Positions 18,201 to 26,708 are shown, counted from the first letter of the stretch. The stretch: 54,608 nt of DNA from Desulfonatronum thioautotrophicum (GCF_000934745.1 NZ_JYNO01000020.1:1-54608); one strand, 5' to 3'. Numbers and translations: made by a program. Notes: generated by a model from the letters alone, not told the origin.

Positions 18201-19283
18201 TCAATAGCGGATCGCGCGTTTGATCAGCCGACAAATCATGTCCACCTCCTCGGTGGAGAGCCCGACATACAGCGGCAGGCAGAGAATGCGCCGGGCAATG
18301 TCCTCGGCGATGGGCGCGGCCTGCCCCTGGACATAGGGCAGCGTTGTCAGCGAAGGGTAAAAATAGCGCCTGGGAAAGACACTGTGCAGTCGCAGGTGTT
18401 CCAGAACCTTGAGCAGTATCGGCTCGCTGTTGAAAATAACCGGAAAATAGGCGTGGTTGTAGCGGGTGTCGCCGGAGATGGCCTGGAAGGCGGCGGGTAC
18501 GCCTTGCAGGCGGGCGCGGTACTGTTCGCAAATGCCCGCCCTGGCCTGGATGACGGACTCGATATGATCGAGATTGCAAAGCCCCATGGCGGCGTGCATT
18601 TCGGAATTCTTGCCGTTGATGCCCACCTCGCCGAACGCTTCCGCGGTGACATGGCCGAAGTTGCGCATCAGGGCCATGCGCCTGAGCAGATCCGGGTCCG
18701 GGCAGACCACGGCCCCGCCCTCAATCGTGTGAAACAGCTTCGTCGCATGAAAGCTGCACGTGGAAACGTCGCCGAAGGACAGCAGGGAACGGCCGCGGTA
18801 CGTCGTGCCGAAGGCGTGGGCGGCGTCATAGATGACGCGCAGGCCGTGCTTTTGGGCGATATCCTGGATCCTCTCCGTGTCGCAGGGATTGCCGAAAACA
18901 TGTACCGCCAGGATGGCGACGGTGTTTCCGGTTATCGCGGCTTCGATCTTTTCGGGATCGATGTTCAGGGTATCCGGGCGGATGTCCGTCATGACCGGAC
19001 TGCACCCCTCCCACACGATGCTCGAGGTGCTGGCCACGTAGCTGAAGGGCGTGGTGATGATCTCTCCACGCAGATCCAGGGCCTTGATCGCGATCTGCAG
19101 GGCCACGGTCCCGTTGGCCACGAACAGGAGGTGGTCCACCCCCAGGTACTCCTTGAGGCGCAGCTCCAGGGTGTTGGCCAGCGGCCCCCCGTTGGTCAGC
19201 CACCCCCGGTCCCAGATGCCCTTGACATAGGCCTGGTACTCCTCCAGCGGGGGCAGGAAGGGCCGGGTGACGGTGATGTTCAT
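18201..19283 (-). CDS. DegT/DnrJ/EryC1/StrS-family sugar aminotransferase (360 aa)
   Basis: A PLP-dependent enzyme that transaminates a nucleotide-linked keto-sugar. Motifs in order are ANGTVALQIAIKAL, ITTPFSYVASTSSIVW, VIYDAAHAFGT (with the PLP-contacting Asp) and SFHATKLFHTIEGG with Lys182 as the expected PLP Schiff-base lysine. The full length is normal for the family. Resemblance is closest to enzymes making 3- or 4-amino-6-deoxyhexoses such as VioA/FdtB, but the product cannot be fixed from sequence. It overlaps the upstream methyltransferase by four bases (ATGA). The adjacent acyltransferase supports a pathway to an N-acylated amino-deoxysugar used in the exported glycan. Confidence 0.88.
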   Translation of the reverse strand: MNITVTRPFLPPLEEYQAYVKGIWDRGWLTNGGPLANTLELRLKEYLGVDHLLFVANGTVALQIAIKALDLRGEIITTPFSYVASTSSIVWEGCSPVMTDIRPDTLNIDPEKIEAAITGNTVAILAVHVFGNPCDTERIQDIAQKHGLRVIYDAAHAFGTTYRGRSLLSFGDVSTCSFHATKLFHTIEGGAVVCPDPDLLRRMALMRNFGHVTAEAFGEVGINGKNSEMHAAMGLCNLDHIESVIQARAGICEQYRARLQGVPAAFQAISGDTRYNHAYFPVIFNSEPILLKVLEHLRLHSVFPRRYFYPSLTTLPYVQGQAAPIAEDIARRILCLPLYVGLSTEEVDMICRLIKRAIRY

Positions 19284-20248
19284 GGTTTTCTCCCGAAAAA
19301 GGCGGCCTTCAGGGAGGCGAAGCGGAAAAACCGACGCGCCTCAAGGCGGTTTTCCAGACCCCGGTTAAATTCGACAAGTCCTGCGATTCGCTCGCCCCGG
19401 GCGGCCCAGTCCGCCTCCAGGGTCCGGATGTGCGCGGCCATGTCGGCCATGGCCCGGCCCCGGGCGGCCCAGTCCGCCTTGATGCTCTCCTCGAACTCCC
19501 TGGTCCGCTGGAGATACGCCATGGCCGGCCCGGATTGGATGTTCTCGGCCCGCTCCAGATGCCAGCGCCCCAGAGCGGCAAAATAATCACGGACCATTTC
19601 CCGCAAGGTACATTCCGGATCCAGCAAGTCGAAATCCCCGCCGGATTCAGGGTTGGACAGTTGCAGGACGCCCAGGCCGTGGGAATGTTCGAACTCGAAG
19701 TTTCGCGGATAGCGCTCCCGCAGCTCCATCCAGAGCCGCCATACGCCGAAGTCCTGTTCGCGGACGCTGATGTCGTGGAACAGAACCACCGCACCCGGCG
19801 CCAGCCTGGGCAGCCAGGTCTGGAAATCGTGCCGGACCGCTTCGTAGGTGTGCAGGCCGTCGATATGCAGCAGGTCGATGGATTCGGGTTGAAAATCGGC
19901 CGCGGCCTCGTCGAAGGTCGTCCGCATCAGGGTGGAAAAGCCCGCGTAGTGTTCCCGGTTGTGGGCGGCCACCCGCTCAAACACGTCGTCTTCGTAAAAC
20001 GTGGCGTGGTCGTCGCCTCGCCACGTGTCGACGGCGAAACACTTCGTCTGCAGTCCGGACTCCGCGGCGGATTGGCAGAAGGTGAAATAGGAGTTGCCTG
20101 TATGCGTACCCAGTTCGACCAAAATTTTGGGGGCGAGGGTCCTGACGAGCCAGGCTCCGAAGGGCATGTGCCCGCACCAGCTGTAGGGCGGCAGTACGGA
20201 CCTGGATTGAAAGGCCGCCATGTTCAGCAATGATTCAATATTCAGCAT
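19280..20248 (-). CDS. Class I SAM-dependent methyltransferase with coiled-coil tail (322 aa)
   Basis: The catalytic part (residues ~30-200) has the SAM-binding motif KILVELGTHTGNSYFTF, the acidic FAVDTWRGDD and LLHIDGLHTYEAVRHD, as in methyltransferase-24-type proteins. The C-terminal ~90 residues contain repeated ADWAARG phrases with heptad-like spacing, suggesting a coiled coil for oligomerisation or chain-length sensing. The start at ATG 20248 overlaps the Wzt gene by 14 bp; the upstream open frame only shadows Wzt. Next to Wzt, such enzymes often methylate the non-reducing end of an O-polysaccharide to stop elongation. That role is an inference here. Confidence 0.8.
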   Translation of the reverse strand: MLNIESLLNMAAFQSRSVLPPYSWCGHMPFGAWLVRTLAPKILVELGTHTGNSYFTFCQSAAESGLQTKCFAVDTWRGDDHATFYEDDVFERVAAHNREHYAGFSTLMRTTFDEAAADFQPESIDLLHIDGLHTYEAVRHDFQTWLPRLAPGAVVLFHDISVREQDFGVWRLWMELRERYPRNFEFEHSHGLGVLQLSNPESGGDFDLLDPECTLREMVRDYFAALGRWHLERAENIQSGPAMAYLQRTREFEESIKADWAARGRAMADMAAHIRTLEADWAARGERIAGLVEFNRGLENRLEARRFFRFASLKAAFFGRKP

Positions 20249-21599
20249 TTTCAGGCTCAAGATCCATCGTGATGTTGTGCATGGGAATGCCCACCAGCCC
20301 CCCGGCCACGCTCGACGTCTCGGACTTGAAAACAACAGCGTCGTGGATGAAGTGGTGATGGACGTGATCCTCCTGGGTGCCTTCGGCGATGGCCGCGGCG
20401 ATGGAATAGTGCCCGACGGGCAGGCGCGGCATCCGGAAGGAGAACTCCGCGGTCAGGCTCCGTCCGGCGGGACAGGCCACCGGGGCGTCAAGGTACGTGA
20501 GATGGGTGTTGTCGCCAAAGATGCATTGCCCAAGCCTGTCCTTGAGATAAAAGCCGACAATGGGCGATCCCAGGTCCTCGTGGGCCAGGATGCAAATGCG
20601 CAAAACCGTCAGCTCGCCGCCGATGGTCCAGTTCAGTACCTTTCCCCGGGCATCCAGGAGCGTCACCGCGGTGATCCGCGCCCCGCCCCTGCCGAAGGAT
20701 TTCGCTTCCGGGTCGAAGGCGAACACGCGGATGTCGTTGCGCAAGGTCGACCTGTCCAGCAACTCCTGACGAACATCCGGCGGATCCGGATGCCCTTCGG
20801 ACCGCGCGGACCGCCCAAGCGAGGGAACGGCGACGCTCCTGCCCTGCACCGACTCGAAGAGTTCCTCCAGGTACCGCTCGCACACGTCCTTGGGCGAGCC
20901 CTGCAAGCGCATCCGGCCCCGGTCCAGCCAGATCGCCCTGGTGCACAGCCCGCGCACGGCGCTGGTATCGTGGCTGACGAACAGGACCGTGCCGGTTTTC
21001 ATGAAGGCCCGCAGAAACCGCATGCACTTCTGGGCAAAAAAGGCGTCGCCCACGGACAGAGCCTCGTCCACGACCAGAATGTCCGCGTCCACGTGGGCGA
21101 TGACCGCAAAGGACAGCCTGACGAGCATCCCGCTGGAATAGGTCTTTACCGGCTGATCGACATAGTCCCCGATATCCGCGAAAGCGACGATGTCCGCGTA
21201 TCGGTCGGCGATTTCCTCCCTGGTCAGACCAAGGATCGAAGCGTTCAGATAGACGTTTTCCTTTCCGGTGAAATCCGGGTTGAAACCGGACCCCAGTTCC
21301 AGCAGGGCGGCCACGCGGCCGCTGGTTTCCACCCTCCCGCCGGTAGGAGTCAGGGTGCCGCAGATGATCTGCAGCAAGGTGGACTTGCCCGAACCGTTGC
21401 GTCCGATGATGCCGACGGTCTCGCCCTGTTCCACGGAAAAGGCGATGTCCCGCAAGGCCCAGAATTCGCTATAATACGTCTTGGCGGGGACGCGGGCAAG
21501 ACGTTGCAGCCTGGGCAGCACGGATTGCTTGAGACGGTCCTGGGGAGCGGCGTAGATTTCGTAACGTTTGGAAATGTCTTGAACGTGAATTGCGGGCAT
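20235..21599 (-). CDS. wzt: O-polysaccharide ABC transporter ATPase with glycan-binding C-terminal domain (Wzt, 454 aa)
   Basis: ATP-binding subunit that drives export of finished polysaccharide across the inner membrane. The nucleotide-binding domain has Walker A GRNGSGKST (residues 66-74), signature YSSGMLVRLSFA (154-165) and Walker B ILVVDEALSVGD. Residues ~285-454 form a separate beta-sandwich-like domain as in Wzt proteins that recognise the modified end of the glycan. It leads the seven-gene minus-strand operon. The partner permease Wzm is not in the window; upstream DNA is a divergent type II secretion gene, so Wzm must lie elsewhere. Confidence 0.88.
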   Translation of the reverse strand: MPAIHVQDISKRYEIYAAPQDRLKQSVLPRLQRLARVPAKTYYSEFWALRDIAFSVEQGETVGIIGRNGSGKSTLLQIICGTLTPTGGRVETSGRVAALLELGSGFNPDFTGKENVYLNASILGLTREEIADRYADIVAFADIGDYVDQPVKTYSSGMLVRLSFAVIAHVDADILVVDEALSVGDAFFAQKCMRFLRAFMKTGTVLFVSHDTSAVRGLCTRAIWLDRGRMRLQGSPKDVCERYLEELFESVQGRSVAVPSLGRSARSEGHPDPPDVRQELLDRSTLRNDIRVFAFDPEAKSFGRGGARITAVTLLDARGKVLNWTIGGELTVLRICILAHEDLGSPIVGFYLKDRLGQCIFGDNTHLTYLDAPVACPAGRSLTAEFSFRMPRLPVGHYSIAAAIAEGTQEDHVHHHFIHDAVVFKSETSSVAGGLVGIPMHNITMDLEPENAEY

Positions 21600-21664
21600 T
21601 TGCCAGGTTGTTTATGTAAAGGTGCAGCGTGAAGGGACGATTTCGGCCAGGTTGCCGGAAAACA

Positions 21665-21707
21665 AAATCAGCGGCCGGAAATCAGCGACCGGAAATCAGC
21701 GACCTGT
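21665..21707. repeat. Three tandem ~14-bp repeats in the divergent wzt-gspF intergenic region
   Basis: The unit AAATCAGCGRCCGG occurs three times head to tail, the last copy diverging at its end. It lies between divergent operons (21600-21896), so it could be a regulator-binding site. No promoter was confidently placed. Confidence 0.5.
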
Positions 21708-21896
21708 ACAGATGCAGGCTGATCTTTTATCATCATACAAAACTAACCCGGCAGGGGCAACTGGAATGATCGCGCCGGCATGCGTCCATTTTTCCGGTTC
21801 ACCCATCTGGATGCCTACAATCCCAGGGAGAGCCGTTGGTCAAAAGCCGCAACCCGTTCCGGTCCATCTCCAAAACCCCACTGGATTCCACGGATC

Positions 21897-23162
21897 ATGG
21901 CCACTGATTTCCAATACAGAGCCGTCACCCCGGACGGCAGGTCCACCGCTGGAACCGTCCGCGCGGCGCACGAGACGGACGTTGTTCGCGCATTGCAACG
22001 TCAGGGCCTGGTCGTGTTGCGCGTCACGAAAGGTCCGGAGGGGGCGAAACCGGGCGGAGCGGCGCCCGTCGGCCCGCAGCGGCGCTTCAGCTGGACCGGG
22101 GCTTCGCCTCGGACCCTGTTCGCCGGGAAACCGGGCCCCAAGGACCTGATCCTGTTCGCCGAGAACCTGTCCGTGCTTTTGAAGGCGGGCATCCCCCTGA
22201 GCCGCGGCCTGGAGGTGCTGGGGGATCTGATGGAGAACCGGCGGTTCAGCAGGATCGTGGGGGACGTTTCCAACCGGATCCGCGAAGGCAGCTCCCTGTG
22301 GGGGGCACTGGAGCGGCATCCGGCGGTTTTTCCTCCGATCTTCGTGAACATGGTCCGGGCCGGGGAAGGCGCCGGCGTCCTGGACGTGGTTCTGGACAGG
22401 GTGGCGGAATACCTTGCCGGTGTTCAGGAACTCAAGGACTACCTGTTCTCGTCGATGATCTACCCCACCGTTCTCGGGGCGACAGCGGCCCTGTCCGTCG
22501 TGGTCATGCTGACCCTGGTGGTGCCGAAGTTCGCCGAGATTTTCACGGACATCGGCGTCGAATTGCCCTTGGCCACCATGATCATGTTGAACGTGGGTGA
22601 TTTTCTGCAGGCCTACTGGTTGTTTCTTCTGGGGGGGGGGGTGGCCCTTGGGCTGGGATTGCGATCCATGGTCAACACGGGCCGGGGACGCATGGCCTGG
22701 GATCGACTCAAGCTGTCCCTGCCCATGGTCGGGACAATGGTCCAGAAAATTGAAGTTGCCAGATTTTCCCGCACCATGGGCACGCTTCTGGGCAGCGGCC
22801 TGCCGATTCTCGGCGCCTTGAACATTGTCAAGGGGGTGGTTTTCAACCAGGCCCTGCGTGGTGCCCTGGATCAGGCATACAACGATCTGAAGCAGGGCAG
22901 AATGCTTTCCGTCGCCCTTGGCAAGAGCCGCATGTTCCCCCCCCTGGCCGTACATATGCTCGGCGTAGGCGAGGAAACCGGCACCCTGGACACCATGCTG
23001 AACAAGGTCGGGGAGATGTACGACAAGGATCTGAAACGGGCTGTCAAGTCTTTTACCGCACTGTTCGAACCGTTGGTGATCCTCGTGATGGGGCTGGTCA
23101 TCGGAGCCATGGTGGTGTCCATGCTGTTGGCCATTTTCAGCATCAATGAGCTGGCCATGTAA
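21897..23162 (+). CDS. gspF: Type II secretion inner-membrane platform protein GspF (421 aa)
   Basis: Inner-membrane core protein of the type II secretion machine, which couples the GspE ATPase to pseudopilus assembly. It starts MATDFQYRAVTPDGRSTAGT, the usual GspF N-terminus. The first T2SSF domain contains DLILFAENLSVLLKAGIPLS. A membrane segment spans about YPTVLGATAALSVVVMLTLV. A second T2SSF domain (VARFSRTMGTLLGSGLPILG) and a C-terminal membrane segment (LVILVMGLVIGAMVVSMLLA) follow. Length is normal for the family. The start at 21897 was chosen because an upstream in-frame ATG adds 39 residues with no homology. About 450 bp of repeat-filled DNA separate it from gspG. Confidence 0.92.
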   Translation: MATDFQYRAVTPDGRSTAGTVRAAHETDVVRALQRQGLVVLRVTKGPEGAKPGGAAPVGPQRRFSWTGASPRTLFAGKPGPKDLILFAENLSVLLKAGIPLSRGLEVLGDLMENRRFSRIVGDVSNRIREGSSLWGALERHPAVFPPIFVNMVRAGEGAGVLDVVLDRVAEYLAGVQELKDYLFSSMIYPTVLGATAALSVVVMLTLVVPKFAEIFTDIGVELPLATMIMLNVGDFLQAYWLFLLGGGVALGLGLRSMVNTGRGRMAWDRLKLSLPMVGTMVQKIEVARFSRTMGTLLGSGLPILGALNIVKGVVFNQALRGALDQAYNDLKQGRMLSVALGKSRMFPPLAVHMLGVGEETGTLDTMLNKVGEMYDKDLKRAVKSFTALFEPLVILVMGLVIGAMVVSMLLAIFSINELAM

Positions 23163-23234
23163 AAGGGAGGCGAGACCGGACGGACTTTTCGATGTCGATT
23201 CCGACCGTATCCTTAACACTACAGCAAAAGTTTA

Positions 23235-23324
23235 GGAGCAATCACGGATAATCACGGCCATTGAGGTTGAATCAGAAGAAATTCTGGTATGTTGGAGGTA
23301 TTATCTCTCGACCTTGATTGCTCC
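23235..23324. repeat. Inverted-repeat element in the gspF-gspG gap
   Basis: GGAGCAATCA (23235-23244) and its complement TGATTGCTCC (23315-23324) bracket about 70 bp of AT-rich DNA. No gene is seen inside. Confidence 0.45.
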
Positions 23325-23355
23325 GTACGGTTTCCAGGGAAAGCCGCGTGGCATC

Positions 23356-23545
23356 TTGCTTCATCTCCCTGAAGGGGAGAAATCGTATAGCCGGTGGTTT
23401 CAACCACCGGATTGGGGGGGATTAATCGGTTAGCCCTGAAAGGGCGGCATAAAATGATGCAACGCTGGCCCAAAAACAGCGATGGCCCTCTTGGAACGCC
23501 GGCAAATTTAAATATTTAACCTCAAGCAGTATAATAATGGAAGGC
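23356..23545. repeat. Composite hairpin repeat of the CCCTGAAAGGGC type (copy 1)
   Basis: Three hairpins in a row: TCTCCC-TGAA-GGGGAGA, the near-perfect palindrome CCGGTGGTT-TC-AACCACCGG (23391-23410) and GCCCTGAAAGGGC. The last is followed by a ~110-bp tail that recurs in similar form at about 34300-34405. This resembles widespread intergenic repeats in bacterial genomes. Confidence 0.65.
23507..23535 (+). promoter_or_regulatory. Candidate sigma-70 promoter for gspG-M, inside the repeat tail
   Basis: TTTAAA and a perfect TATAAT are separated by 17 bp, 75 bp upstream of the gspG start. In the second copy of this repeat (34300-34405) the -35-like hexamer is TTTACA but the -10 is altered, so only this copy looks functional. 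Confidence 0.45.
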
Positions 23546-23610
23546 GCATCGTGAACCTGGAGGAAAACGGAATTATGGATGCACCCGGAACAACCATGAA
23601 GGAGCGCGGA

Positions 23611-24048
23611 ATGGTGATTCGTCGTGGATGGGGCAAAAACGGCGTACGGGGTTTTTCCCTGATCGAGCTGCTGATCGTGATGATCATCATCGGCCTTTTG
23701 GCCTCTCTGGTGGGGCCTCGCCTGTTTCAGCATGTGGGGCAGTCCAAGCAGAATACAGCCCGGGCGCAGATCGAACTGCTGGGTACGGCCCTGGACGCCT
23801 ATCGCCTCGATGTGGGCAGGTACCCGACAACGGAACAGGGGCTGGGTGCTTTGCGCGTCCAGCCTTCCGGCGTTGACAGGTGGAACGGCCCCTATCTGCC
23901 CAGGGACGTGCCCCTGGACCCCTGGGGCAACCCCTACCAGTACAAAAGCCCCGGCGATCACGGGGACTATGATCTTTTCTCATTTGGCGCGGACGGCCGT
24001 GTTGGGGGGGAAGGTGAGGATGCTGATGTGCGGAGCTGGGAGAACTGA
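23611..24048 (+). CDS. gspG: Type II secretion major pseudopilin GspG (145 aa)
   Basis: Main subunit of the periplasmic pseudopilus. The prepilin signal is short and basic (MVIRRGWGKNGVRG) and is cleaved before FSLIELLIVMIIIGLLASLV. Glu5 of the mature protein is conserved. The C-terminal part has the family blocks DAYRLDVGRYPTTEQGLGAL, PLDPWGNPYQY and SFGADG, which bind calcium in known GspG proteins. I chose ATG 23611 because AAGGAG lies 6 bases upstream and the leader length is typical; a GTG at 23551 and other ATGs upstream remain possible. It starts the G-H-I-J-K-L-M run. Confidence 0.93.
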   Translation: MVIRRGWGKNGVRGFSLIELLIVMIIIGLLASLVGPRLFQHVGQSKQNTARAQIELLGTALDAYRLDVGRYPTTEQGLGALRVQPSGVDRWNGPYLPRDVPLDPWGNPYQYKSPGDHGDYDLFSFGADGRVGGEGEDADVRSWEN

Positions 24049-24058
24049 CGGATCAGCC

Positions 24059-24493
24059 ATGCGGTCCGACGGCTTTTCATTGCTTGAACTCCTGGTGGTG
24101 GTCCTGATCATGGGGGCGGCCATGGGGGTGTTGTTTGGCTACAATTACACACAGCGGGAAACGGTGCGGCTGCGTTCATCGGTGGGTGAAGTTGGTCAGT
24201 TTTTGCGCATGGCTCAAGGCCTTGCGATATTGGAAGGGCAAGACAACGGCGTTGTCTTCCTTGCCGAGCGGCACGTACTGCGGGAGACCCTGCGGGGTCG
24301 GGAGCTGACCCTGCCCGAGGTGGTGCGTCTCGTGGGCAACGGTGGAGGGACTGAAGGCGAGGAATCGCGGTTGGTCCTGTTTTTTGCCGACGGTTCGGCC
24401 ATGGGCGAGGACCTTCTGTTTACGGCAGCGGAACGGGAAATCAGGCTGCGCATTGATCCGATCCTGGGCGAGGCAAAGGTTGTCGACGACTGA
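24059..24493 (+). CDS. gspH: Type II secretion minor pseudopilin GspH (144 aa)
   Basis: Minor pseudopilin with a very short leader (MRSDG) followed by FSLLELLVVVLIMGAAMGVL, a typical type IV pilin-like hydrophobic helix. The remaining ~110 residues form a small beta-rich domain (RMAQGLAILEGQDNGVVF) that fits GspH by length and position between gspG and gspI. The stop codon overlaps the start of gspI by one base. Confidence 0.82.
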   Translation: MRSDGFSLLELLVVVLIMGAAMGVLFGYNYTQRETVRLRSSVGEVGQFLRMAQGLAILEGQDNGVVFLAERHVLRETLRGRELTLPEVVRLVGNGGGTEGEESRLVLFFADGSAMGEDLLFTAAEREIRLRIDPILGEAKVVDD

Positions 24494-24975
24494 TGATGCA
24501 CCGTGCCTGGAGAACCACTGCGCCGGCAAGCCGTCTCCAAGCGAGGCGCCCGGCAGGCTTCACGCTCATGGAGGTCCTGGTGGCGGTGATCATCGTGGCC
24601 ATGACCGTTACGGTATTCTTTCAGCTGCTTTCCGCGAGCATGAATCTGGAACGCAAAGGCAGGGACATGGTTCGGGACATCCTCATCGCGGACCGGCTTT
24701 TTGGAAACCTGCAGCGTCTGGACATCCGCGAACCGGATTTCCCGTGGTCCGGCGAAGCGGGCGGGCTGTCCTGGAGGCTGGAAATCCATCCCGTGGAGAT
24801 CGAGGACATGATGCTTGACGACCCGCCCCTGCGTTTGCCCACGGAGCTGTTCCGCTACGAATTCCATTACAGCGCGGACAAGAAGCCGTACCGCGTCATT
24901 CACCGATACGTCACCCATCCCCCGGACTTTTTCGATGCCTCGTTTCGCTCCGGCTCCTTTACCCGGTCCGACTGA
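24493..24975 (+). CDS. gspI: Type II secretion minor pseudopilin GspI (160 aa)
   Basis: Pseudopilus-tip component. A 22-residue basic leader ends at G, before FTLMEVLVAVIIVAMTVTVF, which has the conserved Glu at position 5. It overlaps gspH by one base and gspJ by 41 bp, indicating translational coupling. Identity as GspI rests on gene order and the pilin-like N-terminus. The C-terminal part (LSWRLEIHPVEIED, RYEFHYSADKKPYRVI) is compatible with the family. Confidence 0.8.
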   Translation: MMHRAWRTTAPASRLQARRPAGFTLMEVLVAVIIVAMTVTVFFQLLSASMNLERKGRDMVRDILIADRLFGNLQRLDIREPDFPWSGEAGGLSWRLEIHPVEIEDMMLDDPPLRLPTELFRYEFHYSADKKPYRVIHRYVTHPPDFFDASFRSGSFTRSD

Positions 24976-25684
24976 AGCGCCTTCCGGCTTCACGCTGCTG
25001 GAGCTGGTCATTTCCCTGACCATTACGACCATGGTGGTTCTGGTGGTCTATTCCGCCTTCTCCCTGGGCGTTCGTGTCTGGGAGCGGCAGGGACAAGACA
25101 CTGAGGCCGTCCGGCGTGATGAGATCATGTTCCGTCTGCTGGACCGGGATTTCGCGGAGCAGGCGCCTTATGTCATGCACCTGGATGGGGCTTCCCTTTC
25201 GCTGACCGCCGGCGGGCCCACGGCGTTCTTTTACGTTACCCGCAACGGATTCGGGGCGCTGCGCCGTGAGGACAAGGCGCTTTTTTTCACCTGCCTCTTC
25301 GTGGCCGAGGATGATGAAAACGGCTTGGGGCTATACCTGTACAAGATTCCCGAACCCTCCCCGGACTTTGTTCGCGAGATCCGGAGTTTCGTGGGCATGC
25401 TCGCGGCCATGCGTTCCACCTATGCGCCGCCTGTCTCAATCCGCCAGAAGGCGGTGCGCTTGGCCGGCGGCTTCAAACAGCTTTCTTTTTCCTATGCAGC
25501 AGATGGGGTTGTCCTCTTTGCCGGGTCTGAACAGGACGTTCTTCAACGCAACCAGCCGGATGCTCCCCTGAAGCTGGACGACTGGACCGGAATCGATTTG
25601 CCAGGCCAGGTACAGCTCCTTTATGAACGTGCCGATGAGGACGAGGTCGGACTGCTTTTTCTGCCCGGATTGGGCAAGGTCTGA
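24935..25684 (+). CDS. gspJ: Type II secretion minor pseudopilin GspJ (249 aa)
   Basis: Pseudopilus-tip component. The ATG at 24935 gives a leader MPRFAPAPLPGPTEAPSG, cleaved before FTLLELVISLTITTMVVLVV. The later part is a larger beta-rich domain, as expected for GspJ. The earlier in-frame start at 24815 would add 40 residues that only shadow gspI. It lies between gspI and gspK; GspI, J and K form the tip complex in characterised systems. Confidence 0.82.
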   Translation: MPRFAPAPLPGPTEAPSGFTLLELVISLTITTMVVLVVYSAFSLGVRVWERQGQDTEAVRRDEIMFRLLDRDFAEQAPYVMHLDGASLSLTAGGPTAFFYVTRNGFGALRREDKALFFTCLFVAEDDENGLGLYLYKIPEPSPDFVREIRSFVGMLAAMRSTYAPPVSIRQKAVRLAGGFKQLSFSYAADGVVLFAGSEQDVLQRNQPDAPLKLDDWTGIDLPGQVQLLYERADEDEVGLLFLPGLGKV

Positions 25685-25685
25685 G

Positions 25686-26696
25686 ATGGCAAGCCAGGTC
25701 CTGACAACCTTCAGCCTGCGCAGTACCACGCGACAAATCCGGCAGGAGGGCACTTCGTGTAACGCTGCCCACGGTTTCATTCTCATCGCCGTGCTCTGGA
25801 TATCCCTGCTTCTGTCCATATTTGCCCTGAACTATTCGACTTCATCCAGACTGGGCGCGGAGCGGGCCGTGACGGGAGAGCGTTTTACCACGGAAACCCA
25901 TGTGCTCCGTTCGGCCCTGGCCATGGCCGAACATGGCCTGCGCAAATATCTGGCGAATATTGAGCTCATCGAAGAGCTTGCCGATTCCGGGCTCGCCGGG
26001 GAAGTGCTTGACGATGTGCTGCGCCCCCTCTTTCCTCGCCATGAACCCCATGAATTGGATATCAGCGGAACCCGGGTCCAGGTCCGCATTACCAATGAAA
26101 CGGCCCGCTGGAACGTGAACGCCGTTTCAGCGGGGATTCTGGAAAAAGTTCTGGCGGCCTGCGGCGTGGAACCCGGCGCTGAAACAACGAGCATCGTGAA
26201 CTCCATCCTGGACTGGATCGACGAGGATGACCTGCGTCGGCTGGAGGGGGCCGAAACCCCGTACTACCTGTCCCTTGACCGTCCGTACCTCGCCAAGAAC
26301 GGCCCATTGCAGAGCATCGAGGAGCTTTTGCTGATTCGCGGCATCGACGCGGCACTGTATTGGGGGAGCGAAGGCCGGCCTGGATTGATTGATTTTTTGT
26401 CCGTTACCGGGCAAGGGGGGGAAACACTCGACATCAACAGCGCTTCTCCACGGGCCATGACCCTGGTTCCGGGAATCGGGGAGGACGCCGTGAACGCCGT
26501 TGTCCAGAACCGTTCGGAAGGACGGATCCGGAACTTGGCCGACCTGGCCCTGCATGTGGATGCTCGCGATTTCGACCAACTGGTCCAGTTTTTCGAAGTC
26601 ATGCCGTCATCCCGGGCAAAGCTTGAGGCCCGGGTCGTCGACCCGGTCACCGGCCGACCGGGTCGGGCCATGACGGTCGTGATAGACCTATCCTGA
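25686..26696 (+). CDS. gspK: Type II secretion minor pseudopilin GspK (336 aa)
   Basis: The large tip pseudopilin. The N-terminus carries GFILIAVLWISLLLSIFALN, in which the usual Glu5 is replaced by a non-acidic residue, the hallmark of GspK. The body contains the T2SSK blocks WNVNAVSAG, SILDWIDEDD and YYLSLDRPYLAKNGPLQSIE, and a helix-hairpin-helix-like DINSASPRAMTLVPGIGED. ATG 25686 follows the gspJ stop by one base. The leader before the hydrophobic helix is long (~32 residues). Confidence 0.88.
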   Translation: MASQVLTTFSLRSTTRQIRQEGTSCNAAHGFILIAVLWISLLLSIFALNYSTSSRLGAERAVTGERFTTETHVLRSALAMAEHGLRKYLANIELIEELADSGLAGEVLDDVLRPLFPRHEPHELDISGTRVQVRITNETARWNVNAVSAGILEKVLAACGVEPGAETTSIVNSILDWIDEDDLRRLEGAETPYYLSLDRPYLAKNGPLQSIEELLLIRGIDAALYWGSEGRPGLIDFLSVTGQGGETLDINSASPRAMTLVPGIGEDAVNAVVQNRSEGRIRNLADLALHVDARDFDQLVQFFEVMPSSRAKLEARVVDPVTGRPGRAMTVVIDLS

Positions 26697-26708
26697 TGGT
26701 CGGGTAAT

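Noticed and set aside
21840-23219. 459-codon minus-strand frame opposite gspF
   Set aside because: gspF has clear family motifs on the plus strand. The antisense frame is a GC-driven shadow. The same reasoning applies to 32480-33613 opposite gspE and 40673-42070 opposite the ATP-grasp gene.
23428-23545. Possible CRISPR-like repeats (CCCTGAAAGGGC type)
   Set aside because: There are only single copies at each place, with no regular spacers. It is an intergenic hairpin repeat.
23551-23610. Earlier start for gspG (GTG at 23551 or ATG at 23575)
   Set aside because: These would give an unusually long prepilin leader. ATG 23611 has AAGGAG at 6 bases and a normal 14-residue leader.
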